A stretch of 64,000 bases of DNA from Oncomelania hupensis (taxonomy: Eukaryota > Mollusca > Gastropoda > Littorinimorpha > Pomatiopsidae), in contig CM072516.1 in NCBI GenBank assembly GCA_036898135.1, positions 58,998,176 to 59,062,175 of the forward strand, read 5' to 3'. A program made the position numbers and the translations under genes. Below, piece after piece: positions 30,212-39,709 of this stretch; positions within the stretch are counted from its first letter, which is position 1; the number at the start of each line of letters is the position of its first letter. The notes beneath the pieces are model-generated. The model had not been told where the DNA came from and made no database searches. It saw only the letters and a list, made by a program, of their open reading frames with translations.

Positions 30212-31467
30212 CAGGGCTTCTGAAAGACTTTTTTTTTCAACTAGCCCGCCGGGCTAGTTACTTAGAAAAGTTACTAGCCCGCAAGAATTTTGACTAGCCC
30301 TGCTGAAATGGCAAAGCATCAAATAAGCTGTAAAATGGAGTGCTAGGGATGTGCTTGCTTGGAAGCATAAATTAAAAAACAAAAATCATACATTTGCAAT
30401 CTATTACTATCTAAACACAATCATTTCCGTGTAAACAGCTGTCAAAATCGCCTGCTCAACTAATTTTGGAATAGAAGCGTAACATGTGAAGAGAGAGGGA
30501 GAGAGAGAGTTTATGACTTAATGGCAAATCCAAGGAAAATCAGTGAATGGACGAGCATGTTTTGCTAAAGCATGGGCATTTCTGAACAGAATTATCAGCT
30601 TGTCCATTTGTGCCTTGTCCAACGATGTCAGGCACTTTCCTGCCTCTGTATCTTCAACTTTCTTTTTGCTGTTAGCATCGCATGGTACACTCCACTTGTG
30701 TCCTTCTGAACTTTCATGGGACTTGATGCTCTCAAGTTTAAAATTGGTCGATCCTTCTACAAATAGTTTTTTTTTTCCTTCTTTCGGTTTCTGGTACTGT
30801 CTACACGGCGTACAAAACATTTTGGAGCCATCGTAGTGGAGCCACGTTCGCTTTTTGCCTTCGTGATCAAAGTACCATTCATCTTTAAATTCGCGCTTTC
30901 TTTCATTTTTATCATAGCATCTATCCTTTTTGATTTTTTTCTGATGCGATTGTTTTGCTTTTTTAGCCGGTGTATCAGATTCGGCAGAAGTTGAACCAAT
31001 TCTTTTTACAAATCGATCCATACTACCATAGCTAAACCGAAAGCGCTAACAAACTAAGCTGAGCGATCATGTAAAGCCTTCTCTGATTGGTTCATATCAA
31101 TCAATATTACGCGCTACGAGCCAATCATACAGAGTATTTTTTGGCTTGCAAGTAATTCAGGAAATGAGGCACAGTAAGGGATATTTTTCTCCTCTCTTAC
31201 CGATGCGCTTATTATCGAATGATATGAAATGAATCATCACCCATACGGTCCCTCTTCAGTGATCGTTCTTGGCGAAACGCACACGTGTAGAGCTGCGCAG
31301 TTTAAACGGTTCGTAATCAAGCCGATGTTTTTATTTTCATCGGGGATTGACAAACTGAAGAGAGAAAATCAACTAGCCCGCCGGGCTAGTAGACTTTGAA
31401 CTTAAACTAGCCCGTGGTAATTTTAACTAGCCATTGGCGAGCGGGCTAGTGCATTTCAGAAGCCCTG
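30212..31467 (-). mobile_element. hAT-like DNA transposon derivative, 1.26 kb
   Basis: Terminal inverted repeats CAGGGCTTCTGAAA at 30212 and TTTCAGAAGCCCTG ending at 31467. An 8-bp duplication cagtagca lies at 30206-30213 (overlapping the first two bases of the TIR, probably a small deletion) and 31468-31475. Subterminal palindromes 'ctagcccgccgggctagt' sit at 30241-30258 and 31373-31390, with more 'ctagcccg' words nearby. An 8-bp duplication and CAG-starting ends fit the hAT superfamily. It encodes only an N-terminal zinc-finger segment (30518-31021), so it needs transposase from elsewhere. Confidence 0.85.
30518..31021 (-). CDS. Zinc-finger N-terminal segment of a hAT-type transposase
   Basis: 167 codons from the ATG at 31021. 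The N-terminus is basic with an NLS-like KKAKQSHQKKIKKDR. A TTF/BED-like zinc-binding region follows: Cys70-x2-Cys73 in 'SKMFCTPC', 'GSTNFKLESIKSHESSEGH' with His102 and His108. This resembles the N-terminus of ZNF862/KIAA1586-type hAT-derived proteins. These fingers bind transposon ends. No RNase H-like catalytic core (DDE) or dimerisation domain follows, since the frame stops after 'FTDFPWICH'. The intact frame may be a deletion product or a DNA-binding-only product. Confidence 0.7.
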   Translation of the reverse strand: MDRFVKRIGSTSAESDTPAKKAKQSHQKKIKKDRCYDKNERKREFKDEWYFDHEGKKRTWLHYDGSKMFCTPCRQYQKPKEGKKKLFVEGSTNFKLESIKSHESSEGHKWSVPCDANSKKKVEDTEAGKCLTSLDKAQMDKLIILFRNAHALAKHARPFTDFPWICH

Positions 31468-31475
31468 CAGTAGCA

Positions 31476-31985
31476 TGCTTATCTCATTGACTCCAATCAA
31501 TGTATACATCCAATGAATAACACACGGGTAAAACTCACAACACTTGTGACGATCTTCTAATGTATACGTGATTGCTTTGCCTCTGAATGTTCTAAAACTT
31601 TGTTTGATTAAAAGAAATGTTCAACAGATTTATATCTAAGTCTTCAAACTTTGTGGCTTCAATATTTGGTCCCAAATATACTCAGACCACTCAGCATTAG
31701 AACCTACCACGTCAATCAAAAAATCGATCAACATTTTACAATTAAAGTCGGTAGATAAGAGCACCACACTCATAAATATCACTCTTATTATCAACATTTA
31801 AGTCCTGAAGTCCTGAGCATGATATATCACTAATTCGTCTAATAAATCTGTAAAACCATCAACACTATCACTGTCAAAGTCCGTCAAAACGATCGCGAAA
31901 ATGTGCGACAAATATCCATTCATAAATCGAAAGAAATAGATCTAGAACGCTGATGCAAATCAAACATGTTCAGATGACACCTTAC
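31476..31985. other. Intron-like sequence, nothing recognised
   Basis: AT-rich and without frames. Lies between the hAT-like element and the exon at 31986. Confidence 0.35.
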
Positions 31986-32105
31986 CTCTTTCTAACTCCA
32001 AAGTGACAGAAACCGACTGCAGATTCATCATACATTGTAGGCTGTAGACTCACGACTGTAGATTTGCCATAGCTGCCATCTAGTATAGATGCATGCAGAG
32101 CATTT
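31986..32105 (-). CDS. Probable first coding exon of the unidentified host gene
   Basis: 120 nt bounded by 'tatttttctttcag/AAA' (acceptor) and 'AAAGAG/gtaagg' (donor). The likely start is the ATG at 32035-32033, giving MYDESAVGFCHFGVRK before the donor, in phase 2, which matches the next exon (28633-28730). Upstream bases of the exon are open in the same frame but lack an earlier in-frame ATG nearby. The alternative frame from an ATG in exon 1 reaches a stop within this exon. The product is unidentified; the Cys-His motif may bind metal, but that is a guess. Confidence 0.55.
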
Positions 32106-32550
32106 CTGAAAGAAAAATAATAGAAATGTGTGCTATAACACAGCAAAATCTGTGGAAAGCAAAAGTATTTTTTTCTTCTTCATTCTTGCTCTTTCAAAAC
32201 TGTTTGCTGACTGCCTGTAAACTTCATGTAGTACCTTGTAAATTTAAAGAATGAAGTAAAAAAAAAAAAAAGAAAAACAACAACAGAAATAAATATATTT
32301 ATTACTAAAGATATGTAAGGGTGAATCAAAGGTGCATGATGCTCGCCAATGGCGAAATAGGTCACATTTGGTGATTCCGTGTTGTGTTGTGTGGTGGCTT
32401 TGTGTACCTTACAGATACAAAGGTATCATGAAAATGTCCATGGTAAGAAATTACTCAATCTAGATCTACCTATATCTACAAATGAATCAACCAACTGATT
32501 ATGGCTGCTCAACCCAAGAAGAAGAAGCAAATTACATTTTCAACACATAC

Positions 32551-32608
32551 CTGAAGTATGGGTTCCGGCAATGAAAAATCTTGAAAAGACGCTCGGTTGC
32601 GCATGCGC
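32551..32608 (-). promoter_or_regulatory. Possible promoter (NRF1-like) and 5' UTR exon of the minus-strand gene
   Basis: A perfect palindrome gcgcatgcgc at 32599-32608 matches the NRF1 site found in many CpG-type housekeeping promoters of animals. On the minus strand about 50 bp downstream lies a good donor (TACTTCAG/gtatgtg, exon end 32551). Splicing to 32105 joins exon 1 to the exon carrying the start codon. The transcription start is not determined. Confidence 0.45.
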
Positions 32609-32708
32609 ATCGCCTGATAATTTCAGAGCCAATCAAAAAAGCGGCAATTTTAGAGAGAGAGGCAGGGTCAAAACTGAAAAGTACACACAGGCTCCCAGCA
32701 AAAATCCG

Positions 32709-32909
32709 TGTGTGTGTGTGTAGGTGGTCGCTCTCCAACGGTTTTGTGAGGTGGTTGAGATAAATGTATAGGCGATATACTTGGTAGCTCAGCATGCGGT
32801 TTCTGAGGTCAGCACTGTGAGGTCACGGGAAAATGTACCTCATAAAATTTTGTACCTCAGAAGCCCGTCAGAAAGTCTTACACACAACCTCATAACCTAC
32901 GGTACGTAG

Positions 32910-32912
<3 letters not shown>
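32709..32912 (+). mobile_element. Family M repeat, copy 5
   Basis: Very similar to 23934-24121, including 'ctccaacggttttgtgaggt' and the right inverted end 'acctcataacctacggtacg' at 32887-32906. The left end is missing. (CA)n follows directly. Confidence 0.75.
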
Positions 32913-32943
<31 letters not shown>

Positions 32944-32978
32944 ACACACACACCCACACACACCCACACACACAGATA
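32909..32978. repeat. (CA)n microsatellite
   Basis: Pure then ccaca-interrupted CA array directly after family M copy 5. Confidence 0.95.
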
Positions 32979-33027
32979 CATCCCAAACATGGAACAGTTA
33001 GTCACGCCTAAATAAAATGGGCTGGAA

Positions 33028-33029
<2 letters not shown>

Positions 33030-33059
<30 letters not shown>

Positions 33060-33222
33060 AGAAGAAGAAGAAGAAGAAGAAGAAGAAGAAGAAGAAGAAG
33101 AAGAAGAAGAAGAAGAAGAAGAAGAAGAAGAAGAAGAAGGAGAAGAAGAAGACGAAGAAGAAGAAGAAGAAGAAGAAGAAGAAGAAGAAGAAGAAGAAGA
33201 AGAAGAAGAAGAAGAAGAAGAA
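33030..33222. repeat. (CTG)n followed by long (GAA)n
   Basis: About 10 CTG units, then about 160 bp of (aag/gaa)n. Such purine-only arrays can form triplex DNA. The apparent poly-Lys, poly-Leu or poly-Phe frames are by-products of the 3-bp period. Confidence 0.95.
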
Positions 33223-33970
33223 GATACTTATACTGATGTTGATCAGCAGATTTACGGTTTGCTCAGCAGATTTACGGTTTGCAATACCATAAATTATAAT
33301 GTCCATGTTGTTTTGACCTTTACCACACTTGATTTAAAAGGATTTTTTTTTTAAATGTCTCACGCCATTCATAGGTTCACGTCATTTGAAATTAGCGACG
33401 TCATTGTTTAAAAAGTAAAGTTATGAATCAACATGTTATATGTGTGGGCGATACGTGGCGCACCAGTCATTTTCATTCACCGAGATAAAATAAAACTTGC
33501 CTCAATTTAGAACTGACCTTTAAAACATTCTGTAGCATTTCACGCCGTTTTTTTATTTTCGTTTTATTTTCGGTTTTTAAATTATCATTAATATTATTAC
33601 AAAATACCATTGTGGATTCAAACAATAAAGATTTGTACTAGTGAATTTCGCAAGTTGTGAAATGAAATGTTTAAAAAGTGTCCTACTGAAGAAGTCAATC
33701 ACTACGCACAAAAAAAGGTCATTCATTACGATTAAAATGCATTTTATCGTCGAGCGCTTAAAATGACCCAGGTATCAAGAATGTATGTTCTCCAATGTGG
33801 GCTAAGAAAGATTTTTTTTAAACTTGACTTGACTTGTTTTAACTGTTTTGAGTGCGACATTGAGTTTTACCCGTGAAGCTGAATTGTTGTCACAATAAAA
33901 AGATGTTATATAATGATGGTCAATCGTTGATCAAGGCGACCGCTAACACGGGAATCTTAGATATCTAGAG
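33223..33970. other. Non-coding sequence, nothing recognised
   Basis: Begins with a short tandem duplication ('cagatttacggtttgc' twice, near 33245 and 33267). No gene seen. Confidence 0.4.
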
Positions 33971-33984
33971 CACGTGCAGTCCCG

Positions 33985-34064
33985 GGGTAGGTAGGCCTAA
34001 CGTAAAGCAGCGGAAGAGAGGAGACATGCACCGCCCTCATTAAGCTGGCTCAGGTAAAAGGGAC
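33985..34064 (+). mobile_element. SINE-B body, left piece, split by the gypsy element
   Basis: 'gtaaagcagcggaagagagg' and 'caccgccctcattaagctggc' match the body of SINE-B (compare 3000-3040). The match stops at the gypsy insertion and continues at 40374. Confidence 0.7.
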
Positions 34065-34069
34065 GTCTC
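34065..34069. repeat. 5-bp target-site duplication, left
   Basis: gtctc directly before the left LTR, repeated at 40374-40378. Confidence 0.9.
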
Positions 34070-34733
34070 TGTTACACTCGAATCGATGTTGGTGTTTTCT
34101 ATCAGTATCTGATTCAGCCCCAATGCTGAATTCCTGATAGGGTGTAACTCAGATTCGTTTATCCACGCAACCCGTCCAAACAGCATACAAGTCACAAAGT
34201 CGACGTATGAAGTTTTCCACTTTTTATTCAGCACACATCAACAACTGCATACAATTCTCAACTCAACTCAACAACTTTCAACAACTATCAACAACTATCT
34301 AAACTTTTTTAACAGTGCGGCGCTTATATAGTCTCTACATACACAGGAACAAACGAGAATAATCCTACATAAAACACCACAACCAATCAAAATTAATTTC
34401 ATAATCACGTGACTCACGTCATACAACCCCATTTGGAATGGAAGCTTCCATGGTAACCAACAGAACAATCCACACGCTTCGATCGATAGTAAACAACTAA
34501 TTCCCGAAAATTCTCAAACAATATCGACCAACTAAATACACTAACGTTACACAAAGCCTCTACTAATAACAACGCAAAATCAAATCAAAGATAAATACAC
34601 TCTATTACTGCATGCGTTGCAAAATAAAACGAACAGATCTATCGCGCGCGTCACACACAAGCCTACCATTGCACGTGCTTCACACATAACATCGTGCGCA
34701 TTTAATACGCACCATTCGCGTTTCAACGTAACA
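34070..34733 (-). repeat. 3' LTR of the gypsy element
   Basis: 664 bp, the same as 39710-40373 except at about four bases (for example 34345, 34380, 34676 and 34704). AATAAA on the minus strand at 34223-34228 is a likely polyadenylation signal. Confidence 0.95.
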
Positions 34734-34746
34734 TAACCCCCCACTC
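34734..34746 (-). other. Polypurine tract
   Basis: Minus-strand GAGTGGGGGGTTA, directly beside the 3' LTR. It is where plus-strand DNA synthesis would be primed. Confidence 0.85.
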
Positions 34747-34931
34747 AAGAAGAAATTTACCTAATTTCTTTCAACAACGTTGAAACGTAATGCCCAAACA
34801 AAATCAGAAATTAAAACTTATTTCAGTCTTTCTGAACACTATCAACGTTCTCAGTTCATTCACACAGAGTCTATGTTTCTCATCTTCAAATCTTTCTGGA
34901 TACTGTCAATGTTCACAGTTTATCTACACAG

Positions 34932-35278
34932 TCAGTGTTCTTTCATCCGCAAGGAAACGACGCCCTCGTCAGTTGCGGTCGTCATCGGCCCAGGGTCAAA
35001 GACGATGATCACGTGGGCTTCCCTGGAATCAGTGCGTCCTCCGTTGTCTCCTTCTTCCATCGAACGTCCGATGAAGCCGACTTTGTCGGTTCCCAGAATA
35101 CACTTACTGGGTCTCACGGTCAGGTTGGATTCTTGAAGACGGTGGAACAGCTCCCTCAATGTCTGTAGATGCTCCTTCCAAGTCTGGGTGTGGACTAGCA
35201 GGTCGTCCCAGTAACACACGACATTGTCCATTCCTTGGAGCATCTTCTTCATTCCTCTCTTCATGGTAGCTCCGCAGA
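34932..35278 (-). pseudogene. RT C-terminal remnant of the gypsy element
   Basis: Minus-strand frame continuing the RT beyond the inserted SINE. It contains the catalytic 'YWDD' (normally Y-x-D-D), followed by LLVHT, 'LRELFHRLQESNLTV', 'PSKC' and 'VGFIG', the usual palm-thumb signature. After 'VGFIG' the similarity stops, and no RNase H (DEDD) follows before the 3' LTR about 200 bp away, so the end of pol is deleted or scrambled. It is separated from the main frame by the SINE at 35280-35477. Confidence 0.8.
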
Positions 35279-35279
35279 G

Positions 35280-35477
35280 GGGCCGGGTAGCTCAGTTGGT
35301 AAGAGCGTCTTGCTAGTAACCGAAAGGTCGCTGGTTCGAATCCCGGATTGGTCAACGTGTGATCATATTATTTTCCCCTTTACCAACAACTGGCCCGCTG
35401 GTGTCAGTATAAATCGGTCCAGTAGTCACCTATATGCGAAAGTGTCGTGTGACTTTAATCTACAAACAACAACAAAC
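35280..35477 (+). mobile_element. SINE-D, tRNA-Thr-like SINE inserted in RT
   Basis: The head has A box 'tagctcagttggtaagagcg', loop CTAGTAA and B box 'ggttcgaatcc'. The body is the same as at 10841-11030 and ends in an acaacaaac tail. The RT coding sequence resumes on either side (the 'MPFGM' side at 35478 and the 'RGMKKML' side before 35279). No clear target duplication is visible, and a base or so appears lost at the junction. Confidence 0.88.
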
Positions 35478-38400
35478 TTGACCATGCCAAAGGGCATCCT
35501 TAAGCACTCGTACGTCCCATCAGGAGTTATGAAAGCAGTCTTTGGTATATCCTGTTGACGCACGGGGACTTGCCAATAACCCTTGCTGAGGTCAATCTTT
35601 GAGAATATTTTACTCCCCGATAATTGGCGGAAGAGGTCTGCTGCAGTAGGCATCGGCTCGGGATCGAAGAGGGTGATCTTATTAACCTTTCTGTAGTCGA
35701 TGCATACTCTGTTGCTCCCGTCCTTCTTCTTCACGACCACGACAGGGGACGCGTAGGGTGAACTGGACTCCCTGATGATGCCCATCTTCAGCATCTCATC
35801 GATGTCTTTCTTCAAGGATTCACGGGCCTTGAAAGGGATCGGGAAGGGTTTTGATCGAACGGGAATATTTGAAGTGAGGTGGACTTCATGTTCGACCAAA
35901 GTCGTAGAGCCTGGGACATCGCTGAAGTTACGGGGAAACTCGCCCATAAGGTCCTTGAGCTCCATCTTCTGACCTTCCGTCAAGCCTGGTCCTAGCTTAA
36001 CATCATCGATGCCTTCTTTGCTGTGGAAGTCTCCAAGTTCCAACAGTTCCTCGCTGTCAAAGCTGTCGTCTATCTCAGTTGCTGTCGCTGCCTGTACAGT
36101 CTCTGATGGCCTTTCCACGTACAGCTTAAGGAGGTTGGCGTGGTATATCTTGGAGTGCTGGCCGACCTTCACCTTGTAGTCGTTGATCCCCACCACGGTC
36201 TCCACTTCGTACGGGCCTTTCCACTGCATCAGCAACTTATTATGATCAGTAGGTAGCAGCACCAGCACTTTGTTGCCAGGTTTGAACTTCCTATTCACAG
36301 CCCTACGATCGTAGTAGTGCTTTCCACAGTCTTGGGACTTCTTCAGGTTTTCTCTGGCTATCTCGAGAGTCTGCTCCAGCTTCTCTCGTAGCTCAAACAC
36401 GTACTGGTAACTGTTCTTCACCTCTGGGGTGTCCACTTCCTTCGTCCACAGTTCTTTCAGGATGTGCATCGGCCCTCTGATGGTTCTTCCGTATAGCAGC
36501 TCGAACGGAGAAAAGCCGGTGGACTCCTGCGGCACTTCTCTGTAGGCGAACAGTAAGGCGTTGATGTAGCGATGCCATTGTCTGGGCTGCTCGCTGCACA
36601 GTTTCTTCAGGGTGGACTTCAACGTAGCATTGAACTTTCCCACAAGCCCGTTGCACATCGGATGGTAGGGTGACGTAGTCAAATGCCGGATGCTCAGCAG
36701 TCTGTTGACCTCCTTCATACAGTCAGAGACGAACTGTGTCCCGAGGTCTGTCAGGATCTCTTCAGGCACTCCGAGTCTGCTGAACATGTCCACCAGCGCC
36801 TCTGCAACAGTTTCAGTGTCAATCTTCTTCAGAGGCAATGCTTCTGGGTACCGAGTCGCATAGTCCACTAAAGTCAGTACCCATCGATGACCTTCTTCAC
36901 TCGGAGGTCTTATTTCGCCGATTAAGTCTAAGGCCACCCTCTTGAAAGGTCGGTCGATCAAAGGCATCCTCTGCATAGGCACTTTCGGGACCCTTCCTCG
37001 AGGTATGGTCTTCTGGCAAATGTCACATGATCGGCAGAAACGGCTGACGTCCGCATGAAGTCCTGGCCAGTAGAACACCGCCTGGATTCTATCCGACGTC
37101 TTCTTGATGCCTAGGTGACCTCCCATGATTGAGTCATGCGCTTCTTCCATCACCTGGCGCCTTAGGGGTAACGGTACCAAGACTTGACGTAGTGGTTTCC
37201 CTCCGTTGACCCTCGGGTGCTGGAAGATTCGGTACAGGATCTTGGCCTTCACCTCAAAATAGACCGTGCCACTGCGTTTGGTCACGTGATCTTGGCGGTT
37301 CCTGTACTTGTTTAAAGTGCTATCAGCTTCCTGGAGCTGGATCAGTTTATCTCTGTCCACGATGGCAGCTTTGGAGTTGTCGGCGACCTTCAGTGGCGTA
37401 GACGTCTTTTCTCTCTTGGCCTGGGCCCTGGTAGTAACAGCACCGACGATCTCTGGTCGGCAGGGCTGAGCCGGAGTAGGCACATTGTCCCGTAGCAGCT
37501 CTGTAAGGTCTCCATCGGGAAATGGCAATGGATCCTCCTCCACAACTTCGACACGTTGGGTTGAGGCAGGACTCCATTCTGAATCGGGGTCGTCGGGTCG
37601 TCTCGCGCCGTCGATATTCCCGATCATCAAATCATACAGCGGCTTCTTCAGGCAAACCGCTTCGACTTCGCCTATGTAGAAAGGGGTGCTGACGTGAACT
37701 TTCGCAACTGGCGCTCTCACACATTTGCTGTCGGCCATGAGTGTCCATTTTGAATCGCCAGTGAACTGTTCTTTAGCGATTAGGTCTTCTCTGACGATGA
37801 CCCCACTGCAGCCAGAGTCTCTTAGAACAGTCACTTCATGATTTCCAACGCGTCCCTTGGAAACAGGCATGTTCTGGACGGTCACAGCTGCGCTGGCGAC
37901 GACGGGGATGGATTTCCCGTTGGCAAGGAGAAGTTGGCCATCGGTCATGCACTCTTGCACGTCCGCAGGAGTAGCTGTGCGCTCGGTCTCACTCGGAAGA
38001 ATGACGCTCCCGCCGCATACTTGATGGTCAGATCTACTGGTTTGCCGTAGATTGGAGAACCGTCTCTGCCGGTTTCCCGTCGCTACATTGTCCATACTGC
38101 TCCGCTGTCCGCTACTTTTGTTTTGAGGACAATTAGCCGCCCTGTGGTCTGTAGCGTTGCAGGTGAAACAGCCTCTTGAATGCCCTTCCCTGGGAGGTGG
38201 CGTGGAGTCCGTGTGTCTCTGGCTCGTCTGGCTCCCCTGGATCTGGTTCCCATGGCTTGCAGTTTTCTGAAATGGTTTCGTCGCCTTGGGTGGCCCCAGC
38301 GTTTTTCCGTGAGCGAGGAGATATCTTTCAGCAACCTCGGTCACATCTTTAAGCGTCTGCAGCTTTTGTTCTTCTAAGTGGGTCGCTAGGTCCTTGTGAC

Positions 38401-39160
38401 AGGCATTGAGGAATTGCTCCTTCACGATCAGGTCATGAAGACTATCGTAAGACTTCCTTTTGCCTGATAGTTCCACCCACTTGTGTAAGTATGACGACAG
38501 GCGCTCCACAAATTGCTTTGGTGTCTCGTCTGACAAAGGCCGGCATTCACGGAAGCGTTTACGGTAGCCCTTCTCTGTGAAGCTGTAGCACTGCAACAGG
38601 GCCTCTTTTAAGACGTCGTAGATTTTGGCGTCATCGTTCGACAGTCTGGTGTAAACTTCCAGTGCTTGCCCCGTCAGAAGAGCACTGAGTCGAATCGCCC
38701 AGTCTTGGGGTTGCCAATTGGAGCTTTCGGCGAACCTTTCAAATCTCGCCAAATAACTGTCAATCTGGTCCTTCCCGTCGACGAACGCTGGCAATTTTGG
38801 AGCTTTGTTGTCACTGATGATTTGTGGCGCATTCTGCTGTTGCTGGATACGCGCCAACTCTAGCTGGTACTGACGCTCGCCTTCAAGACGCTTCAGCTCG
38901 AACTCTCTTTCTTCTCGGCGTCGCTGCTCCTCTTTTTCTTGCCGCTGCTGTTCAATTTCCAGACGCTTCCGTTCTAATTCTATTTCTTCTCGGCGACGCT
39001 GTTCTTCCCTTTCTAGACGCTTCTCTTCTAATTCTCTTTCTTCACGGCGACGCTGCTCTTCTAATTCTCGTTCTTGTATTCTCTCCTGGGATTTGACGTA
39101 CTCCGTCAGCTGTTTGCCTTTTAGTTTCAGTTCAATCCCTTTCTGCCAGAAGTCAGCCAT
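35478..39160 (-). CDS. Gypsy-type Gag-Pol polyprotein (Gag-PR-IN-RT, 3'-interrupted)
   Basis: The frame is open from upstream, and the first ATG that fits is at 39160 (MADFWQKG). Residues here are numbered from the first codon of the open frame at 39523. Gag has a Glu/Arg-rich coiled coil (~140-230) and a CCHC zinc knuckle (C-x2-C-x4-H-x4-C, ~452-465). Protease has DSG (569-571). Integrase has the HHCC zinc region (~797-838), Asp866, Asp926 and the DD35E third position at 962, where Gly replaces Glu. A GPY/F-like end follows (~1103). RT begins ~1210 (EVHLTSNIPVRS, VKKKDGSNRVCIDYRKVN, KIDLSKGYWQ, RMPFGM) and runs into the SINE. Gag packages RNA, RT copies it and integrase inserts it. Lost Glu and the broken RT make this copy non-autonomous. 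Confidence 0.9.
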
Positions 39161-39170
39161 CTTAATGCTT

Positions 39171-39281
39171 TTCTGGAAAGTTCTTTTCTGGAATGTTCTT
39201 TTCTGGAGAGTTCTTTTCTGGAAGGTTCTTCTTCTAGAAAGTTCTTGACTGTGCTGTACCTTTCTAGACTGTTCTAGAACA
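39171..39281. promoter_or_regulatory. Array of heat-shock-element-like motifs upstream of gag
   Basis: Tandem 15-bp repeats place the three-part pattern TTCnnGAAnnTTC at 39171, 39186, 39216 and 39232, with one degenerate copy at 39201. A further TTCTAGAAC lies at 39272-39280. nTTCnnGAAnnTTCn is the consensus bound by HSF trimers in animals. The array lies in the leader between the primer-binding site and the Gag ATG. The same repeat also reads in frame as QKRTF units, so its periodicity may have other causes. Confidence 0.5.
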
Positions 39282-39684
39282 GCACGCTTTCTGCAGTAGC
39301 GCTGATGCTTGTCACTAGTCGCCTTCGCTGACGCAGGCCCCGCTGTCCTCGTCGTATGCGACGCTGCACCACGCTGGTGTTGATGTATACGCTCCTGTGC
39401 TGAAGTAGACGCGACGTCCGCTCGTCGCTCTCTGTAATACTGGCGATGTAGCTTCGAGACTGTCCCTCGACGTAGTCTTGCGGCAGCCACGTAGTCCCGA
39501 TCTGTTGTTCGCTCACGAAGCAACTCTTCAGCGACTACACGCCCTTGCAGTCAACTCGAACCTATCGGTGATGTAGTCCCAGTATGTTGACCCCTCTCGA
39601 CGCAACTCGTTGGCGGCTACCCTCGATGACTGCCTCTCGTAACGTTGACTCGCTTGTTGTAGCAGTTGAACCCTTGGCTATGGC

Positions 39685-39709
39685 GTGAATCCCGGCTTGG
39701 CCCCCAAAA
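39685..39709 (-). other. Primer-binding site of the gypsy element
   Basis: Next to the 5' LTR the minus strand reads TGGGGGCCAAGCCGGGATTC after 'TTT'. Its complement ends in CCA and has a T-arm-like AATCCCGG, so it looks like the 3' end of a tRNA. The tRNA species is not assigned. Confidence 0.7.

Noticed and set aside
33030..33222. Poly-Lys or poly-Phe coding sequence
   Set aside because: Pure (GAA)n microsatellite.
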